The notes: generated by a model not told the origin, from the sequence alone. A stretch of 64,000 nt of DNA from Verrucomicrobiota bacterium (GCA_025360015.1 JANYCZ010000041.1:44062-108061), one strand, 5' to 3'. Positions 51,630 to 61,599 are shown, counted from the stretch's first letter. Numbers and translations: made by a program.

Positions 51630-54311
51630 TCACCCGCTCACCCCGGCCAGCTTCCGCGCATACGCCAGCGTGTCTATTTCCGCAGGCATCTTGTCCCGGC
51701 GAATGGCCTTGATGCGCGGAAAGCGCATGGCAAGGCCGCTGTCATGGCGGTTGCTCGCCTGCACGGAATCAAAGGCAATCTCCAGCACGATCTCCGGCGT
51801 CACCGTCCGCACACTGCCACGCTGGCTGAGCGTGGTCTGGGTGAAATGCTCGGTCAGCTCCTCGATCTCCGCATCCGTGAGTCCGCTGTAGGCCTTGCCG
51901 ATTACCCGCAGGGCATTCCCCGCCTCCTCATCGCGCACGGCAAAGGTGTAATCGCTCAGCACATGGCTGCGTTTGCCGTGCCCCTGCTCAGCCTTGACCA
52001 CCACCACATCCAGCGTGGCAAAGGCCTTCTTCAATTTCAGCCACGACTTGCCCCGGCGCCCGGGCGAGTAGGCGCTCAGGGCGTCCTTTGCAATGAGGCC
52101 TTCATTGCCCCGACGGCGTGCGGCATGAAACGCGGTCTCGATCTCCTCCGCGCTGCACACCTTCATGACGTCGATCAGGCCAAGCCCGGCGGGCAGTGCG
52201 ATGGCTTCCAGCTCCGCGCGGCGCGCCTCCAGCGGCTTTTCCAGCAGCGAGACGCCGTTCTTCCACAGCACGTCAAACACCACGTATTTGACGGTCACAT
52301 CGCTGGGCAGAAACAGGTCCGCCTGATCGCGGCGGCCCAGACGTTTTTGCAGGTCAAAGAAGGACAGCTTTTTGTCCTCCGCATGCGCGATGATTTCGCC
52401 ATCAAGAATGACATCTTCGGGCAGTGCTGCGGCGGCCCGCACGATTTCGGGGAACTGCACGCCCACCGGCTTGAGGTCACGGGTGTAGATCTCCACGCGC
52501 TCTGCGGTGCGGTGCATCTGTGCGCGGATGCCGTCATACTTGTCCTCCAGCCACACCTCGGCGGTGTTTAGGCGCTCCCACATGTCCACCGCAGTTTCTT
52601 CAGGGGAGGCCAGCATGACCTTGATGGGCACAAAGGGGCGCGGCTTGGCCGCATGCAAAGTGTGCGTGCTGGCCAGCATGGCGGCGTGCCCAATATCTCC
52701 GCAGAGCATGGCAGCCTCGCGCACCGTATCAGCACTGGCTTCAAACGCGGCGGCCACAGCCTCCTCGATGAGTCCCTCCTTGGAACCCATGCGCAGTTCC
52801 CCGGTCATGAGGCGCACCAGCCAGGAACCAGCCACAGCGCTGAGATGCTGCAGCCGCGTCTTGATGAGCGTGACGCGCTCGATCTGGCTGCCTGCTTTGC
52901 GCAACTGATCAAACAAGGCGGCCACGTCACTCAAGGAGCAGGGCGAGGGAGTCAGAGTGGCACGCTGCAGCACCAGGAAAGCGGTGCGCCCGGTGTCTGC
53001 CTGCGAGCGTGAAATCGTGCGATACTCAGCCTCGTTCACGCCGCTGAGTTCGATGAGCGCGCGTTTCAGCAGCGACCAGCCGGTGTTCAAAGGTGTGTCG
53101 CCGGTGCTGCCGGAGGAGAAGCGTGCGGCCAGGGCCAGTTCGCCCTCCTGTGGCAGACCGCGCAGCATGGCGGCCAGCACTTCCACTTTCTTCAGGCGGG
53201 AGGCCACCTCAGCAGTGTGAGCGCAAGCCGCAGCCCATTGTGTGAAGCTGCCATCCCCCCACTCGTCCTCTTTTTTCTCCAAAGCGGGGCGGACCACAGG
53301 GGCCGCGCTTTGCAGGGTCAGCTCAAGCTGGTCCGCGCTCTCCAGCGTCCACGCCTCAAAGCCGCGCAGGCGCAGGTCAGCGGCGAACTCACGCGTGGAA
53401 CCATGCACCAGCCACACGCGGCGCGGCTTCACCTCTTCCACCGTCTCAATCAGCTCGGGGTAGTCGGCGTGATCGCTGAGGGGAAAAATTTCATCCACCT
53501 GATAGCGGAACTTCGCGCCAGGCTGCAAGGCCCAGCCGGTGAGCATGGCCGTGCGGCAGACCTTTAATTTCTTGAGGGCTATTGAGCGGCCATTGCTCGG
53601 CGGAAAAAGCAACACGTGGCCGGCAGCCTCCGCCGCGTCAAACAAGCGGTAGTCCGGCAGCTTGCCCAGCAGCGGAGCCACGGCGCGTGTCATGTCCCAG
53701 ATGGACTTATGCACCATCACGGGATGCCCCGCCTCGGCCAGTGCGCACAGGATCTCCTGCGCCTTTCCCAGGGAGTAGCCGAGCAGCACCGGGATGCCGC
53801 CATCCTCCAATGTCTCCTGCGCAAACTTCAGCACCTGCGCCACCACCTGCACCGTGGGCGGAAAGGTGAACTGCGGCAGGCCAAACGTACACTCCATGAT
53901 GAGTGTGTCCGCATGCAGCAGCTCGCAGCGCTCGGAGCTGAGTCCCTGCCGCAGCTTGTAGTCGCCCGTGTACAGCAGCGTAGCTCCATCCGCCTTGCGC
54001 GTGAGGTGCAGCATGGCGGAGCCGATGATGTGGCCCGCCGGTAGCAGGCGCAGCTCCCAGCCCTCCCATTCCACCACCTCGCGCATGGGCAGCACGCGCA
54101 TCTCGCCTTCGCTTTTATAGCCATAGCGCGTCTTCATCAAATCCCGCGTCACCTCAGAGCAGAAGGTCATCTCATGCCGCGCCACATGGTCACTGTGCGC
54201 ATGGGAGATGAAGGCCCGCTTTCCGCCAAAATGCGGATCCAGCCACAAGTCCGCCTCCGGCAGATAAATGCCGCGTGGATGCGTGACTTCGATGAGCGGA
54301 GGCAATGGCAT
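51630..54311 (-). CDS. Ligase-associated MBL-fold exonuclease fused to ATP-dependent DNA ligase
   Basis: The 893-residue protein combines two activities of the known ligase-associated repair cluster. Residues 1-340 form a metallo-beta-lactamase/beta-CASP nuclease: HAHSDH at 37-42, LLYTGDYK, ECTFG and LSDHADYPEL. Residues about 345-893 are an ATP-dependent DNA ligase: N-terminal DNA-binding region, then the nucleotidyl-lysine motif EDKYDGIR (Lys about 591), LDGEIIAH, NEGLIAKD and SWLKLKK. The ATG at 54311 starts MPLPPLIEV, and the open frame upstream is antisense to the helicase gene. In many bacteria these are separate genes that lie next to a helicase; fusion keeps them together. It diverges from the SNF2 gene across 54 bp. 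Confidence 0.9.
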   Translation of the reverse strand: MPLPPLIEVTHPRGIYLPEADLWLDPHFGGKRAFISHAHSDHVARHEMTFCSEVTRDLMKTRYGYKSEGEMRVLPMREVVEWEGWELRLLPAGHIIGSAMLHLTRKADGATLLYTGDYKLRQGLSSERCELLHADTLIMECTFGLPQFTFPPTVQVVAQVLKFAQETLEDGGIPVLLGYSLGKAQEILCALAEAGHPVMVHKSIWDMTRAVAPLLGKLPDYRLFDAAEAAGHVLLFPPSNGRSIALKKLKVCRTAMLTGWALQPGAKFRYQVDEIFPLSDHADYPELIETVEEVKPRRVWLVHGSTREFAADLRLRGFEAWTLESADQLELTLQSAAPVVRPALEKKEDEWGDGSFTQWAAACAHTAEVASRLKKVEVLAAMLRGLPQEGELALAARFSSGSTGDTPLNTGWSLLKRALIELSGVNEAEYRTISRSQADTGRTAFLVLQRATLTPSPCSLSDVAALFDQLRKAGSQIERVTLIKTRLQHLSAVAGSWLVRLMTGELRMGSKEGLIEEAVAAAFEASADTVREAAMLCGDIGHAAMLASTHTLHAAKPRPFVPIKVMLASPEETAVDMWERLNTAEVWLEDKYDGIRAQMHRTAERVEIYTRDLKPVGVQFPEIVRAAAALPEDVILDGEIIAHAEDKKLSFFDLQKRLGRRDQADLFLPSDVTVKYVVFDVLWKNGVSLLEKPLEARRAELEAIALPAGLGLIDVMKVCSAEEIETAFHAARRRGNEGLIAKDALSAYSPGRRGKSWLKLKKAFATLDVVVVKAEQGHGKRSHVLSDYTFAVRDEEAGNALRVIGKAYSGLTDAEIEELTEHFTQTTLSQRGSVRTVTPEIVLEIAFDSVQASNRHDSGLAMRFPRIKAIRRDKMPAEIDTLAYARKLAGVSG

Positions 54312-54365
54312 GCATGATTTACGCTTGAGCGCAGCCGCTGACGCCGCATTCTGCATCAAACACCC

Positions 54366-57300
54366 GTGTCCTCCCAAACCCGCATCAATCTCACCTCCAA
54401 ACAGCAGGCCCTGCTCGTCCAGAGCCTGGAGTTCTTTGAACAACATATCATCAAGCGAGGCACCCAGCTCTTCGCACGTCAGGCCGTGCGACATGTGGAC
54501 TGGGTGGAGCCAGATGTCGTTCTCCTGGCCGAGGTGCAAGGCGGCGAGCTCTATAAAGTCACACTCGAATTCAGCTCTGACGGCATAGAGACCTCCTGCA
54601 CCTGCCCCTATGAAACCGACTGCAAGCACGCCGTCGCCTTGATCCTGCATCTGCAGGTGCAGTCCGTGACAAACGTCGTCACGCAAGCCAAGACGCCAAA
54701 ACCGGTCAAGGCCGCCAAAACTTCCATCCCCCAGCCTGACGCGGATTCATTCCCGGGCCGAGCCGCCGCCCGGCTGGGCATCACCTTGACCGCCTCCCAG
54801 TTGAAATTTCTTCAGCAGGCATCCATCTGGTGGGTGAGCAAACAGAAAACCGTGTCGCAATCGGACCTGTTCCATCTCGCAGGACGACAAAGCTACTGGG
54901 GCTACGGCCAGGTACAGCTCTGGCCCGCCAAACACCCTCCTGCCGATGAAACTGAATTCTTCGCCTGCCTGGCGACGGCACTGCAATCCTGCCAGCTCGC
55001 GCTGCCGACCGGTCTGGCAGGACTGGCCGATCCTGCCGTGCAGGATCGGCTCACACAGAAATGGGAGCGTCTCAAACAAATCGACGAATGGCGGCAGCGG
55101 CTTGGCTCCTGGCAGGAATCGCAGTTGCACCTGGCCGCCGAGGCCCCGGAACTGCGCCTCATGCTGCATGCCAACGGTGCCCTCATCCAGGTGCGTCATC
55201 CAGGAGAGGCAGAGTTCGGCAAAGTCACGCAGAAGCTGCTCAAGCAGTTTTGGGGCGGCCCCACTCACTATGGGAGCGGGCCCCAGAATCTGCTCAGCGC
55301 AGGCTCGAATCTTGTGCTGAAAGCGGCGCTTCAGCAATTCGGAGAAATACGGACCACGGATATTCCGCGGCTCTCCGAATCGCTGTCCAAGAGTCTCGGC
55401 CAGCTCCTCTCCACCCCGCAGTTGTTTCAAACCCACGTCGTCACCGCCACCGGAGATTCCCTGTCCTTTTTCGACGAGCCTCTGCGCTGGGATTTGCAGC
55501 CTCCTCCAATCCCTGGCGGCGACTATGAATTACGCCTGCTCGATGACGAAGGCGGCACACCGCCGCCGCCGCTGGCCATCGTGCCAGGTTTCCCGCTGCG
55601 CTATGTCACGCAGGAGTCTGTGCGCAGCGTGAACTACTGGCCCTCGGGCATGGAATCCCGCAGCTGGCCTGTCCTCATCCCGGCCGGAGCATTGGAAACG
55701 AAGGAAGGTGTCAGCGCCCTCGCCAAACTCGGCGTGCCAGTGCCGCAGCGCCTCGAAGGCCGTGTAAAAATCATCCGCGCGGAGATTGAAATCCGCTGCC
55801 AGCTCGCGCGCCATCCTAACGGCGGCTGTGAATACCTGCAGGTGCGCGCGCGGGCCCAGTTCGGCGGCGTCCAGAATCCGAGCGTCTGGAACGGCATGAA
55901 ATGGGAAACCGCCCATCGTTTCGGCGAGAAGGAGAGGGCGCGGCCTTCAACAAAAGAGATTGTGCAGATCGACAGCTCGACGCTGCCCCCCGCAGGTGCC
56001 TGGCTGGCGCAGTGGCCGCTCAAGCCCGTTTACGGTGCCGCTGATATGTGGCTCGATCAGCGCATCCAGGGCAAGGACTGGCCGGATCAATTCCTCGCCT
56101 GGATCGACCGCCGCCCCAAGAACCTCATCGTCGAACTGGACGCCGAACTCGCCAGCCTGCGCGATGGCAAAGTCGCCGGCCATGTGCGCCTCGACATCGA
56201 AGAATCAAAAACCGGGATCGACTGGTTTGACCTCAGCGTGGCCCTGGATGTCAGCGACAGCACCTTGACCCAGGCGGAGATCGATCTGCTGCTCAAGGCC
56301 AAGGGAAAATGGGTGCGTCTCCCGGGCAAAGGCTGGCGCAAACTCGAATACCAGCTCAGCGAAGCCCAGTTGCAGGAACTCGCCGAACTCGGTCTCGCCG
56401 CGCATGATTTCAGCGCGGATAAACAACGCCTGCATGCTCTTCAGCTCGGCAGTCTGACCGGCAAGAACACCACACTCCTGAGCGCCGAACGCGTGGCACA
56501 AGTGCAGCGCCGTGTGGAGGAAATCCAGACCCGCGTCACTCCGCCGCTGCCGGTCGGCATCACCGCCACGCTGCGCCCCTACCAGACCGAAGGCTTCCAC
56601 TTCCTCGCCTATCTCACCGCCAATCGCTTCGGTGGCGTACTGGCAGATGACATGGGCCTGGGCAAAACCCTGCAGACGCTCGTGTGGATCGCCTGGCTGC
56701 GTGGTGAGCAGCAAATGCAGGAGCCCCTGCTCGTCATCTGCCCCAAGTCCGTGCAGGACAACTGGCGCAGCGAAGTCTCCCGCTTCTTTCCGCAGCTCAC
56801 GGTGGAGGTCTGGAACCGAGCCAACGCGGGAAAAACCGGCCTCGAAGGCACCGTGGACCTCCTCATCATCCATTACTCCCAGCTCCGCATCCACGAAGAG
56901 CTGCTGCGCAAGATTGAATGGGGTGCGGTCATCCTCGATGAAGCGCAGGCCATCAAAAATCCCACCTCGCAGAACGCCCAGGCGGCGTGTGGATTGAAAG
57001 CCAGGCACCGCCTCGCGCTCACTGGCACACCGATTGAAAACCGTCTGCTCGATCTCTGGTCCATCTTCGCTTTCGCCATGCCCGGCGTGCTCGGCACCCG
57101 CGCCGCCTTCACCAAAAACTTCGATGGCAGGGAAGATCCGCTCGCCCGCCGCCGCCTCGCCGCCCGCACCCGGCCCTTCCTGCTGCGCCGCACCAAAAAC
57201 GAGGTCGCCCGCGATCTGCCCGATCGGGTGGAGGAAGATCTCAGCATCGAACTCGAAGGTACCCAGGCCGCCTTGTACAAGGCCGAAGTCAAACGTGCCC

Positions 57301-57983
57301 GCGCAGAGCTTTTAAAAGCCGAAACCAGCAAGCAGCTCGACAAGCTGCGCTTTAACATTCTCACGAGCCTGCTGCGCCTACGGCAGATCTGCTGCCACCC
57401 GCGCCTGCTCGGCCTGGATGCCACTGAAGCCAAAAAGGGGCGCAAAAAAGCCGCCGAATCCACCAATGAGAGCGCCAAAGTCGCTGCGCTGTTGGAGCTG
57501 CTCGAACCCCTCATGGAGGAAGGCCAGAAGGTGCTCGTTTTCTCTCAGTTCGTCGAAATGCTCGCCATCATCGAGGCAGAGATCCAGGAACGCGGCTGGC
57601 AGTCCTTCAAGCTCACCGGCCAGACCGAAGACCGCGGCGCGCTGGTCAATGAGTTCCAGACCCATACAGGTGCAGCCACCTTCCTCATCAGCCTCAAAGC
57701 CGGCGGCTTCGGCCTCAATCTGACTGCCGCCAGCTACGTCGTCCTGTTTGACCCTTGGTGGAATCCCGCCGTTGAAGCCCAGGCCATCGACCGTACCCAC
57801 CGCATCGGCCAGAAGCAGACCGTCTTCGCCTACCGCCTCATCGTAAAGAACAGTATCGAGGAAAAAATCCGCCTGCTCCAAAAGCAAAAAGGCTCCCTCG
57901 CCAACGACATCCTCGGCGAGGAAAACTTCGCCCAGGCCCTCACCCTCAAAGACTTTCAGTTCCTGCTCGGCGGGGAGGAGTGA
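54366..57983 (+). CDS. SWIM-zinc-finger SNF2-family helicase/ATPase
   Basis: A 1205-residue protein starting with GTG 54366. A SWIM zinc finger (C78, C80, C86, H88) is near the N-terminus. Residues about 100-700 have no clear motif. The SNF2 ATPase follows: GVLADDMGLGKTLQT at about 757-771, LVICPKSVQDNW, ILDEAQAIKN at about 855, LTGTPIENRLLDLWSIFAF, then the helicase C-terminal half with QFVEMLAI, SLKAGGFGLNLTAA and RTHRIGQKQTV. Such enzymes translocate on DNA to remodel protein-DNA complexes, usually in repair or transcription. It is divergent from the nuclease-ligase fusion and may be part of the same repair unit. Confidence 0.93.
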   Translation: MSSQTRINLTSKQQALLVQSLEFFEQHIIKRGTQLFARQAVRHVDWVEPDVVLLAEVQGGELYKVTLEFSSDGIETSCTCPYETDCKHAVALILHLQVQSVTNVVTQAKTPKPVKAAKTSIPQPDADSFPGRAAARLGITLTASQLKFLQQASIWWVSKQKTVSQSDLFHLAGRQSYWGYGQVQLWPAKHPPADETEFFACLATALQSCQLALPTGLAGLADPAVQDRLTQKWERLKQIDEWRQRLGSWQESQLHLAAEAPELRLMLHANGALIQVRHPGEAEFGKVTQKLLKQFWGGPTHYGSGPQNLLSAGSNLVLKAALQQFGEIRTTDIPRLSESLSKSLGQLLSTPQLFQTHVVTATGDSLSFFDEPLRWDLQPPPIPGGDYELRLLDDEGGTPPPPLAIVPGFPLRYVTQESVRSVNYWPSGMESRSWPVLIPAGALETKEGVSALAKLGVPVPQRLEGRVKIIRAEIEIRCQLARHPNGGCEYLQVRARAQFGGVQNPSVWNGMKWETAHRFGEKERARPSTKEIVQIDSSTLPPAGAWLAQWPLKPVYGAADMWLDQRIQGKDWPDQFLAWIDRRPKNLIVELDAELASLRDGKVAGHVRLDIEESKTGIDWFDLSVALDVSDSTLTQAEIDLLLKAKGKWVRLPGKGWRKLEYQLSEAQLQELAELGLAAHDFSADKQRLHALQLGSLTGKNTTLLSAERVAQVQRRVEEIQTRVTPPLPVGITATLRPYQTEGFHFLAYLTANRFGGVLADDMGLGKTLQTLVWIAWLRGEQQMQEPLLVICPKSVQDNWRSEVSRFFPQLTVEVWNRANAGKTGLEGTVDLLIIHYSQLRIHEELLRKIEWGAVILDEAQAIKNPTSQNAQAACGLKARHRLALTGTPIENRLLDLWSIFAFAMPGVLGTRAAFTKNFDGREDPLARRRLAARTRPFLLRRTKNEVARDLPDRVEEDLSIELEGTQAALYKAEVKRARAELLKAETSKQLDKLRFNILTSLLRLRQICCHPRLLGLDATEAKKGRKKAAESTNESAKVAALLELLEPLMEEGQKVLVFSQFVEMLAIIEAEIQERGWQSFKLTGQTEDRGALVNEFQTHTGAATFLISLKAGGFGLNLTAASYVVLFDPWWNPAVEAQAIDRTHRIGQKQTVFAYRLIVKNSIEEKIRLLQKQKGSLANDILGEENFAQALTLKDFQFLLGGEE

Positions 57984-58027
57984 CCAATTGGGCATGCAGT
58001 TGCAAGTCCAGGCATCCAGCCCCAAGA

Positions 58028-59407
58028 ATGCGCATGGCCTCCCTCGCCGATCAACTCACCTCGCTTCTCGGTCCCACGCGCGTCTCTGCCACGCCGGCAG
58101 ACATCGCCACGCACAGCACGGACAAATGGTTCGCGTCCACTCCGCCTGACGTCGTCGTGCATGCGGAATCCACCGCCGAAGTCTCCGAAGTGATGCGCTT
58201 TGCCAATGCGAACCGCATTCCCGTCACGCCGCAGGGTTCACGCGTGGGTTATGTCGGTGGCTGCGTGCCGCTGCAGGGCGGCATCGCGCTTTCAGTCGCC
58301 CGCATGAACAAGATCAAGGAGATCGCCCTCCCAGATGGCGTGGCGGTGATCGAACCCGGAGTCATCACGGGGCATCTGCAAAATGAAGTACGCAAACTCG
58401 GCTGGTTTTATCCACCGGACCCCGCCTCGCTCAAAGAATGCAGCCTCGGTGGCAACATCGCCACAAACGCAGGGGGGCCGCGCTGCCTGAAATACGGCGT
58501 CACCCGGCATTACGTCCTCGGTTTGGAAGCGGTGCTGGCAGACGGTTCCATCGTGAAAGCGGGCGGCCGCTGCCACAAAAACAAAACGGGCTTCGACCTC
58601 GTGGGACTCATGGTGGGCAGCGAAGGCATGCTCGGTGTCGTCACCGAGGCCACGCTGCGCCTGATCCCGCATCCGCCCATGCGCGCGATGCTCTCCGCCG
58701 GTTTCAATTCCTTCGCTGAAGCGGCGAATGCCGTGCAGCGCATCCTCGGCAGCGGCTTCCTGCCCAGTGCGCTCGAAATCGCCGACAAGTTCACCCTGCG
58801 CGCCGCGCGTGAATACCTCGGTGCCTCCGTCACGCCGGAAGGCGATGCCCACCTGCTAGTCGAAATCGACGGCCAGGCCGAGTCGGTCAAAGGTGAAATC
58901 GAACAGCTCGCCAAGCTTGTGCAGAGCCTCGGCAGCATCTGCTTAAACAAAGCCATGGGCGATGAAGCCTGCGAAGCCTTCTGGAAACTGCGCCGTGAAT
59001 TCAGCTACAGCTTGCGCAACACAGGCCTGGTTAAACTGAACGAAGACATCGTCGTGCCGCGCGGTCGCCTCGTGGATCTGGTCGATTTCGCGGAGAAACT
59101 GCAAAGCGAAAACGGCTTCCCCGTCGCCTGCTTTGGCCATGCGGGCGATGGCAACATCCACGTCAACATCATGGTGCCGACCATGGACGACCCCGCCATT
59201 CGCGAACGCGCCGAGGCCGCACTCGACAAACTCTTCCATCAGGTGATCGCCTGGAACGGTGCCATCACCGGCGAACACGGCATCGGCATCGCGAAAAAGC
59301 GCTGGTGGCGTGATGCCGTCTCGCCCGCCGCGAATGAAATGCACCTGCGTCTGAAGGCAGCGCTCGACCCCAATGGGATTTTGAATCCCGGGAAGTTTCT
59401 CGGCTGA
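58028..59407 (+). CDS. glcD: GlcD-like FAD-binding oxidoreductase
   Basis: A 459-residue protein (ATG 58028; other in-frame starts at 57980 and 58034). The FAD_binding_4 region is clear: VTPQGSRVGYVGGCVPLQGG and GGNIATNAGGPRCLKYGVTRHYVLGLE. The C-terminal FAD-oxidase domain ends with CFGHAGDGNIHVNIM and GEHGIGIAKK. These are the features of the GlcD subunit of glycolate oxidase or of D-lactate dehydrogenase. Neither GlcE nor GlcF is adjacent, so it could work alone or with an Fe-S partner elsewhere. It follows the SNF2 gene closely and may be co-transcribed. Confidence 0.9.
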   Translation: MRMASLADQLTSLLGPTRVSATPADIATHSTDKWFASTPPDVVVHAESTAEVSEVMRFANANRIPVTPQGSRVGYVGGCVPLQGGIALSVARMNKIKEIALPDGVAVIEPGVITGHLQNEVRKLGWFYPPDPASLKECSLGGNIATNAGGPRCLKYGVTRHYVLGLEAVLADGSIVKAGGRCHKNKTGFDLVGLMVGSEGMLGVVTEATLRLIPHPPMRAMLSAGFNSFAEAANAVQRILGSGFLPSALEIADKFTLRAAREYLGASVTPEGDAHLLVEIDGQAESVKGEIEQLAKLVQSLGSICLNKAMGDEACEAFWKLRREFSYSLRNTGLVKLNEDIVVPRGRLVDLVDFAEKLQSENGFPVACFGHAGDGNIHVNIMVPTMDDPAIRERAEAALDKLFHQVIAWNGAITGEHGIGIAKKRWWRDAVSPAANEMHLRLKAALDPNGILNPGKFLG

Positions 59408-59458
59408 TGCCACAGCCTGCAAGATCATTCATCTCAACTCTGTTCCCTTCCACTCACC

Positions 59459-60655
59459 ATGACCAAACTGCTCATTCCAACCTTGTTGCTCGCGCTGCCG
59501 TTGTGCGCCGCTGATTTGAAGTTCAAAAAAATCACTCTCACCGAGGAGTTCGTGGCTGAAGGAGCACACTTTGCGGATTTCGATCATGACGGTCAGAACG
59601 ACATCTGCTCAGGCCGGTTCATCTGGAAGGGGCCGGAGTTCAAGGAGCGCGTGGAGTTCACACCGAAGTTTGAAAAAGAGCCGTATGATCCGGCCAAGGG
59701 CTACAGTGATTTCTTCCTGACCTACACCTATGATTTCAATGGCGACGGCTGGAGCGACATCATGGCTTATTCCTGGCCAGGCAAAGAGACCTGGGTCTTC
59801 GAAAACCCGCAAAACAAAGGCGGCGAGTGGAAGCGCCACACGATCTTCGACATCACGGACAATGAATCCCCCGATTTCAAAGATGTGAATGGTGACGGCA
59901 AACCAGAACTCGTCTGCCACACCGGCGGCCAGCTCGGTTATGCCGAGATCGACTGGGCGAATCCCTTCGGCAAAGCCCGCTTCCGCCCCATCTCTGCGAA
60001 ATCACCCGAGAACGACAAGAAATACTTCCGCTACACGCACGGATACGGCGTGGGTGATGTGAATGGCGATGGCCGTCCTGACATTCTCGACAAGGAAGGC
60101 TGGCGCGAACAGCCCGCAGACACCAAGGCGGACAGCGACTGGGTGTTTCATCCTCAATTGTTTACGGTGGAAGGTGGCCGCGGCGGCTCTTTCATTCTCG
60201 TTTACGATGTGAACGGTGACGGTCGCAACGATGTGATCAGCAGCTATGACGCGCATGGCTATGGCTTTGGCTGGTTCGAGCAAAAAGCCGACGGCTCTTT
60301 CACTGCGCACAAGCTCATGGGGGCCACGGTTGAAGACAGCCCAGTGGGTGTGAAATTCAGCCAACTCCATGCGATGCAGCTCGCCGACATGAACGGCGAC
60401 GGCGTCATGGACGTGGTAACCGGCAAGCGCCGCTGGGCACACGGCCCGATGAAGGATGATGAGCCGCAGGCAGCCCCCGTGCTCTACTGGTTTGAGATCA
60501 AGCGTGATGGCAAAGAAGCGCAGTTCATCCCCCATCTGATCGACGACAACAGCGGCGTGGGCACTCAGGTGACTCCTGGCGATGTGAACAAGGACGGCAA
60601 GATGGACGTCGTCATCGGCAATAAGAAGGGCGTGTTCGTCTTCCTGCAGGAGTAA
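59459..60655 (+). CDS. Secreted VCBS/FG-GAP repeat beta-propeller protein
   Basis: The 398-residue protein has a signal peptide (MTKLLIPTLLLALPLCAA) and seven calcium-type D-x-N-x-D-G repeats, for example DFDHDGQNDI, DFNGDGWSDI, DVNGDGKPEL, DVNGDGRPDI, DVNGDGRNDV, DMNGDGVMDV and DVNKDGKMDV. This number suggests a seven-bladed propeller. Such proteins are common in Verrucomicrobiota and Planctomycetota; function is unknown but they may bind polysaccharide or calcium. It ends five bases before the stop of the convergent fmt gene. Confidence 0.88.
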   Translation: MTKLLIPTLLLALPLCAADLKFKKITLTEEFVAEGAHFADFDHDGQNDICSGRFIWKGPEFKERVEFTPKFEKEPYDPAKGYSDFFLTYTYDFNGDGWSDIMAYSWPGKETWVFENPQNKGGEWKRHTIFDITDNESPDFKDVNGDGKPELVCHTGGQLGYAEIDWANPFGKARFRPISAKSPENDKKYFRYTHGYGVGDVNGDGRPDILDKEGWREQPADTKADSDWVFHPQLFTVEGGRGGSFILVYDVNGDGRNDVISSYDAHGYGFGWFEQKADGSFTAHKLMGATVEDSPVGVKFSQLHAMQLADMNGDGVMDVVTGKRRWAHGPMKDDEPQAAPVLYWFEIKRDGKEAQFIPHLIDDNSGVGTQVTPGDVNKDGKMDVVIGNKKGVFVFLQE

Positions 60656-60660
60656 GCAAC

Positions 60661-61590
60661 TCAGTGCAACACATCGCCTGCCTGCAGCGGGTGACCACGG
60701 AGGAATTCGGCGGCAGACAAACGTCTGCCGCCTTCTATTTGGACCTCGCGCAGATTGAGCAGACCGCTGCCGCAACTGACGAGGATGCCGTCCGCAGTGG
60801 CGCTGACGATGGTGCCGGGTGCCGGGCAGACATCCGCATCGGCAATGGCTTGAGCGCGGTGGATCTTGATTTGCGCGTCCTTGAGGATGCAGGAGGTTGC
60901 AGGCCAAGGCGTGAAGGCGCGAATGAGACGGTCGAGTTCGATGGCGGGACGGGTCCAGTCGAGGCGACCGTCCTGACGGGTGAGTTTGCGGACGTGGGTG
61001 ACCCGGGATTCGTCCTGCTTTTCACGCGGTGGGTTGCCGGCGGCGAGGAGATCGAGGGCTTCTTCGAGGGCGGCGGGAGCCTGCTGGGCGAGTTTGTCGT
61101 GCAGGCTGCCGCCCGTTTCATCGCAGGCAATGGCAAGGCGATGCATGAGAAGGATGTCGCCGGTATCGAGGCCTTCATCCATGAACATGATGGTGACGCC
61201 GGTTTCGGTATCGCCGTCACGGATGGCGGCCTGGATGGGGGCGGCACCTCGGTGGCGTGGCAGGAGGGAGGTGTGGACGTTTAGGCAGCCGAGGGGGGGT
61301 ACATCGAGAACGGCACGGGATAAAATCTGACCGTAGGCCACGACAATGAAGACGTCGGCGTTGAAGGCTTTCAACTCCTCCACGGCGTGGCGGATTTTCA
61401 GGGGCTGCAGGACGGTAATTCCTGCGGCAAGGGCGCGCACCTTGATCTGCGGCGGGGTGAGCACCTGCTTGCGGCCCACGGGTTTGTCCGGCTGGGTGAT
61501 GACGCCTGCCACTTCGTGCTTCGTGGTGCCAAGCAACCACTCCAGTGAGGGAAGGCCGATGTCGCCGGTGCCGATGAAAAGAATGCGCAT
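60661..61590 (-). CDS. fmt: Methionyl-tRNA formyltransferase
   Basis: The 309-residue enzyme formylates initiator Met-tRNA. The N-terminal RILFIGTGDIGLPSLEWL, LNVHTSLLPRHRGAAPIQ (with catalytic N and H) and DEGLDTGDIL are characteristic, and the smaller C-terminal domain follows. The gene is next to an adenylate kinase gene on the same strand with a nine-base gap. A perfect hairpin at 60709-60732 falls near the gene's 3' end. def, its usual neighbour, is not here. Confidence 0.95.
   Translation of the reverse strand: MRILFIGTGDIGLPSLEWLLGTTKHEVAGVITQPDKPVGRKQVLTPPQIKVRALAAGITVLQPLKIRHAVEELKAFNADVFIVVAYGQILSRAVLDVPPLGCLNVHTSLLPRHRGAAPIQAAIRDGDTETGVTIMFMDEGLDTGDILLMHRLAIACDETGGSLHDKLAQQAPAALEEALDLLAAGNPPREKQDESRVTHVRKLTRQDGRLDWTRPAIELDRLIRAFTPWPATSCILKDAQIKIHRAQAIADADVCPAPGTIVSATADGILVSCGSGLLNLREVQIEGGRRLSAAEFLRGHPLQAGDVLH
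60709..60732 (+). terminator. Perfect hairpin, possible terminator of the convergent VCBS gene
   Basis: GGCGGCAGAC (60709-60718) and GTCTGCCGCC (60723-60732) are a perfect ten-base inverted repeat with a loop of four. On the plus strand it is followed by TTCTATTT, a weak T tract, and it lies 53 bases downstream of the VCBS gene stop. It is inside the fmt coding sequence on the other strand, so its role is uncertain. Confidence 0.4.
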
Positions 61591-61599
61591 CGTCGGCAG

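Noticed and set aside
54312..54686. In-frame upstream extension of the nuclease-ligase gene
   Set aside because: It overlaps the start of the SNF2 gene on the other strand and has no nuclease content. MPLPPLIEV at 54311 is a natural start.
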